Assembly: GCA_002084535.1 (NCBI GenBank)
Contig: NBLI01000085.1
Location: 1 to 9,022 of the forward strand
DNA: 9,022 nucleotides
Source: Candidatus Zhuqueibacterota bacterium 4572_119
GTDB taxonomy: Bacteria; Zhuqueibacterota; Zhuqueibacteria; Thermofontimicrobiales; Thermofontimicrobiaceae
Direction: 5' to 3'
A model generated the notes under the pieces. That model was not told the origin of the DNA. It made no database searches and was given only the letters and a program-made list of their open reading frames with translations. Positions 6,821 through 9,022 of the stretch are shown one piece after another. The position numbers and the translations under genes were made by a program. The number at the start of each line of letters is the position of its first letter. The first letter of the stretch is position 1.

Positions 6821-6830
6821 TTTTTTTTTT
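6821..6830 (+). repeat. T10 homopolymer in the transaminase leader
   Basis: Ten consecutive T lie between the promoter and the start codon, about 80 nt before the ATG and about 25 nt after the expected transcription start. No strong hairpin precedes it, so it is not a convincing terminator. Such tracts can vary in length by slippage. Confidence 0.6.
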
Positions 6831-6909
6831 GGCAATTAGTATTTAATAATCATTGGGTTAATTATTATTGTGAATAAATGATAGACCTGCCGTAGATAAG
6901 GAGAAATGA

Positions 6910-8235
6910 ATGGGACAAATTTCAGCTGACAAAGTAACCAAAATTTTAGCCAGGCACATTTTGGTTGATGGATATGATATTATTGTTGACCTTGAAAAAA
7001 GCCATGGCAATTATATTTACGACGCGAAAACAAAGAGTGAATACCTGGATTTTTTTACATTTTTTGCCACATTGCCCATTGGCTTGAATCATCCAAAAAT
7101 GTTAACACCAGAATTCAAAGAAAAGATCATGAGGTCATCGATAAACAAACCATCGAATTCTGATTTCTATACTATTGAAATGGCAGAATTTGTAGAGACA
7201 CTTTCAAGAGTTGTAATACCTGAATCTCTCCCGCATCTGTTTTTTATCAGCGGCGGCGCATTGGCAGTGGAAAACGCGCTTAAAACCGCTTTTGACTGGA
7301 AAGTTCGCTTAAATTTTCAGAAAGGCTTTAAAAAAGAACTTGGATCAAAAGTACTCCATTTCCAACAAGCATTTCACGGCAGGTCGGGATACACACTTTC
7401 CATCACCAATACAGCCGATCCCAGGAAAACACAGTATTTTCCAAAATTCGACTGGCCCAGGGTATTGAATCCCAAAATCACCTTCCCTCTTAATGAAAAG
7501 AATTTAGCTGAAGTTAAACAAGCAGAAGAAACAAGCCTGAACCAGATTCATGAGGCGATTAAAAACAATCCTGATGACATTGCGTGTATGATTATAGAGC
7601 CGATTCAGGGTGAAGGCGGCGATAATCACTTCAGGAAAGAATTTTTCCATAAATTAAGAAACATCTGCGATGAAAATGATATACTTTTAATCTTTGATGA
7701 AGTTCAATCAGGTTTGGGAGTTACTGGAAAAGTGTGGGCATATCAACACTATGGCGTAGAACCTGATATTATTTCATTTGGTAAGAAAATGCAGGTTTGC
7801 GGAATTATGGCTGGGAAAAGGCTGGACCTGATCGAGAACAATGTATTTGAAGAATCCAGCCGAATAAATTCAACCTGGGGCGCCAATCTTGTTGACATGG
7901 TGCGCAGCCAGCGCTACATCGAAATCATTGAAGAAGAAAATCTAATTGAAAATGCCGCAAATGTTGGACAATATTTCCAGGAACTACTTTTAGACATTCA
8001 ACAGGCTCCGAACAGTCTGGTCTCAAATGTTCGCGGTAAAGGATTGTTTATTGCCTTTGATTTACCAGATGGAAGTATTCGAGACAAATTCCAAAAAGAA
8101 GCGCAGAACCAGGGGATGCTGGTACTTACATGCGGCGCCAACTCAATTCGCTTTCGTCCATCACTCAATACGACAAAAGAAATTGTGGACGAAGCTGTAG
8201 CAATTAGTAAAAAATGTCTTGTCAAAATCAGGTAA
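6910..8235 (+). CDS. lat: L-lysine 6-transaminase (lysine epsilon-aminotransferase)
   Basis: This 441-residue PLP enzyme of class-III (fold type I) transaminases moves the epsilon-amino group of L-lysine to 2-oxoglutarate, giving alpha-aminoadipate 6-semialdehyde (which cyclises to piperideine-6-carboxylate) and glutamate. Visible motifs are SGGALAVENALK (114-125, cofactor phosphate region), FHGRSGYTLS (155-164), MIIEPIQGEGG (227-237), FDEVQSG (262-268, Asp263 for the PLP ring nitrogen) and SFGKKMQVCG (289-298). Lys292 is the Schiff-base lysine by the class-III pattern. FGKKMQVCG and NSTWGANLVDMVR (320-332) are characteristic of lysine 6-transaminases rather than ornithine or GABA enzymes. 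AAGGAG (6898-6903) lies 6 nt before the ATG; an out-of-frame ATG at 6906 ends after 7 codons. No semialdehyde dehydrogenase or beta-lactam gene is adjacent, so a role in lysine breakdown is more likely than antibiotic synthesis (inference). Confidence 0.93.
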   Translation: MGQISADKVTKILARHILVDGYDIIVDLEKSHGNYIYDAKTKSEYLDFFTFFATLPIGLNHPKMLTPEFKEKIMRSSINKPSNSDFYTIEMAEFVETLSRVVIPESLPHLFFISGGALAVENALKTAFDWKVRLNFQKGFKKELGSKVLHFQQAFHGRSGYTLSITNTADPRKTQYFPKFDWPRVLNPKITFPLNEKNLAEVKQAEETSLNQIHEAIKNNPDDIACMIIEPIQGEGGDNHFRKEFFHKLRNICDENDILLIFDEVQSGLGVTGKVWAYQHYGVEPDIISFGKKMQVCGIMAGKRLDLIENNVFEESSRINSTWGANLVDMVRSQRYIEIIEEENLIENAANVGQYFQELLLDIQQAPNSLVSNVRGKGLFIAFDLPDGSIRDKFQKEAQNQGMLVLTCGANSIRFRPSLNTTKEIVDEAVAISKKCLVKIR

Positions 8236-8267
8236 TAGTCTTTAACGATTGGACAACCGAAAAAAAT

Positions 8268-8306
8268 GGATTATTGCAGTATTAAATAGCAATAATCCTT
8301 TCCTTT
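8268..8306 (+). terminator. Intrinsic terminator after the lysine transaminase gene
   Basis: A perfect 10-bp stem GGATTATTGC (8268-8277) / GCAATAATCC (8289-8298) with an 11-nt loop is followed by TTTCCTTT. It begins 33 nt after the transaminase stop. The stem is long though AT-rich, and the T tract is interrupted by two C. It separates this gene from rsmI. Confidence 0.75.
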
Positions 8307-8354
8307 ATAAAATTAATATTCCTGATAATATTCCCTCTCGAGGAGCAAAAAATA

Positions 8355-9022
8355 TTGGGAGATGATAATCACGGCAGGCTGTATTTAGTCAGCACACCCA
8401 TTGGAAATTTAAAAGATATATCTTTTCGGGCGCTTGAAGTTTTGTCCAATGTTGACTTAATAGCGGCGGAAGACACGCGACGGGCGTCAATACTTTTAAA
8501 CCATTATGAAATCGCGACACCAAAAACAAGTTATTTTGATTTTAATAAGGAAAAGAAGACTCCGGGACTTATCAGGCAACTGACAGGAGGAAAATCAATC
8601 GCGTTGATTTCAGATGCAGGAACGCCCGGAATTTCAGATCCTGCTTTTTATTTGGTCAGAGAGGCAATAAAAGAAAGTATAAATATAGAAGCGATCCCCG
8701 GAGCAACAGCCTTTATTCCGGCTCTGGTAGTTTCTGGGCTGCCTACTGACCGGTTTGCTTTTGAGGGTTTTTTGCCGGTAAAAAAAGGCCGGCAGACAAG
8801 GTTAAAAGAATTAGCGGAAGAAAAACGAACCCTTATCTTTTACGAATCACCTAATAGAATAATAAAAACCATCTCCCATCTTTGTGAATATTTAGGAGAT
8901 CGTAAAGTCAGCATTTCCAGAGAAATTACTAAAAAGTTTGAACAGGTTTATCGCGGTACTCTGAATGAGTTCAATGAAAAACCGGAAACGATAAAGCAAA
9001 AAGGAGAATTTGTTATCATCGT
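8355..9022 (+). CDS. rsmI: 16S rRNA (cytidine-1402-2'-O)-methyltransferase RsmI, partial (3' end beyond window)
   Basis: The first 222 residues of RsmI run off the right edge. This SAM-dependent tetrapyrrole-methylase-fold enzyme 2'-O-methylates C1402 in the decoding centre of 16S rRNA. Diagnostic motifs in order are LYLVSTPIGNLKDISFRALE near the N-terminus, DLIAAEDTRRAS, ALISDAGTPGISDPA, IPGATAFIPALVVSGLPTDR, FEGFLPVKKGRQ, TLIFYESPNRI, SISREITKKFEQVYRGTL and KGEFVII. The start is TTG at 8355: no in-frame ATG or GTG lies between the upstream stop (8283-8285) and the conserved N-terminus, and GAGGAG (8340-8345) is 9 nt before the TTG. The ATG at 8362 is in another frame and stops within 10 codons. 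No clear promoter is visible between the upstream terminator and the gene. Up to the edge the frame is intact and the length is close to the expected 220-280 residues. Confidence 0.96.
   Translation, partial: MGDDNHGRLYLVSTPIGNLKDISFRALEVLSNVDLIAAEDTRRASILLNHYEIATPKTSYFDFNKEKKTPGLIRQLTGGKSIALISDAGTPGISDPAFYLVREAIKESINIEAIPGATAFIPALVVSGLPTDRFAFEGFLPVKKGRQTRLKELAEEKRTLIFYESPNRIIKTISHLCEYLGDRKVSISREITKKFEQVYRGTLNEFNEKPETIKQKGEFVII

Larger units (their letters stand above)
6259..6909. other. Divergent spacer between the MATE and lysine transaminase genes
   Basis: This 651-base AT-rich region separates two divergent genes. From left to right it holds a possible MATE promoter, an inverted repeat with dispersed-repeat character, a possible 30-codon ORF, a near-consensus promoter and a leader with a T10 tract. 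No tRNA, rRNA or longer coding frame is visible. The part around 6480-6560 shows nothing I can name. Confidence 0.6.

Noticed and set aside
7998..8225. 75-codon minus-strand frame inside the lysine transaminase gene
   Set aside because: It lies fully within a conserved enzyme gene on the other strand and has no supporting signals.
8306..8329. TATAAA and GATAAT as -10 boxes for rsmI
   Set aside because: No acceptable -35 box lies 16-18 nt upstream of either, and the region is too AT-rich for a -10-like match to mean much.

Overview
The window looks like chromosomal DNA from a Gram-negative bacterium of low to moderate GC content. Two genes support an outer membrane: one encodes a protein with a signal peptide, a beta-barrel-like body and a C-terminal Phe, and it sits beside an RND-type exporter. 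AT-rich spacers, good Shine-Dalgarno sequences, two TTG starts and a signal peptide ending in LFAQ would fit the Bacteroidota/Calditrichota/KSB1 side of the tree. That placement is an impression from the sequence, not a search result.

Left part, minus strand (111-4438): a compact three-gene operon reads leftwards. It encodes an outer-membrane beta-barrel protein (DUF1302-like), a TetR-family regulator and an RND/MMPL-family inner-membrane exporter, with gaps of 15 and 2 bases. In front of it is a good sigma70-type promoter (-35 at 4460-4465, -10 at 4437-4442). Three tandem 17-bp operator-like units (4388-4438) run from the -10 box into the leader. The simplest reading is an envelope export system whose own TetR represses the operon until a ligand arrives. 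The cargo is unknown.

Middle spacer (4439-4824): no convincing gene. It holds an 80-nt REPIN-like composite palindrome made of two hairpins facing each other, a third hairpin of the same design, a larger inverted-repeat structure (4631-4704), and a weak terminator for the MATE gene.

Then comes a MATE-family multidrug/cation antiporter on the minus strand (4825-6258). A 651-base spacer (6259-6909) separates it from a divergent plus-strand gene. This spacer contains a possible MATE promoter, diverged repeat sequence, a possible 30-codon ORF with a good Shine-Dalgarno, and a near-consensus sigma70 promoter followed by a T10 tract.

Right part, plus strand: L-lysine 6-transaminase (6910-8235), which converts lysine to alpha-aminoadipate semialdehyde, is followed by a clear intrinsic terminator. 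Last is rsmI (8355 to the window edge), the 16S rRNA C1402 2'-O-methyltransferase, which starts with TTG and is cut by the window end. The right-hand genes have no evident functional link to the export operon.
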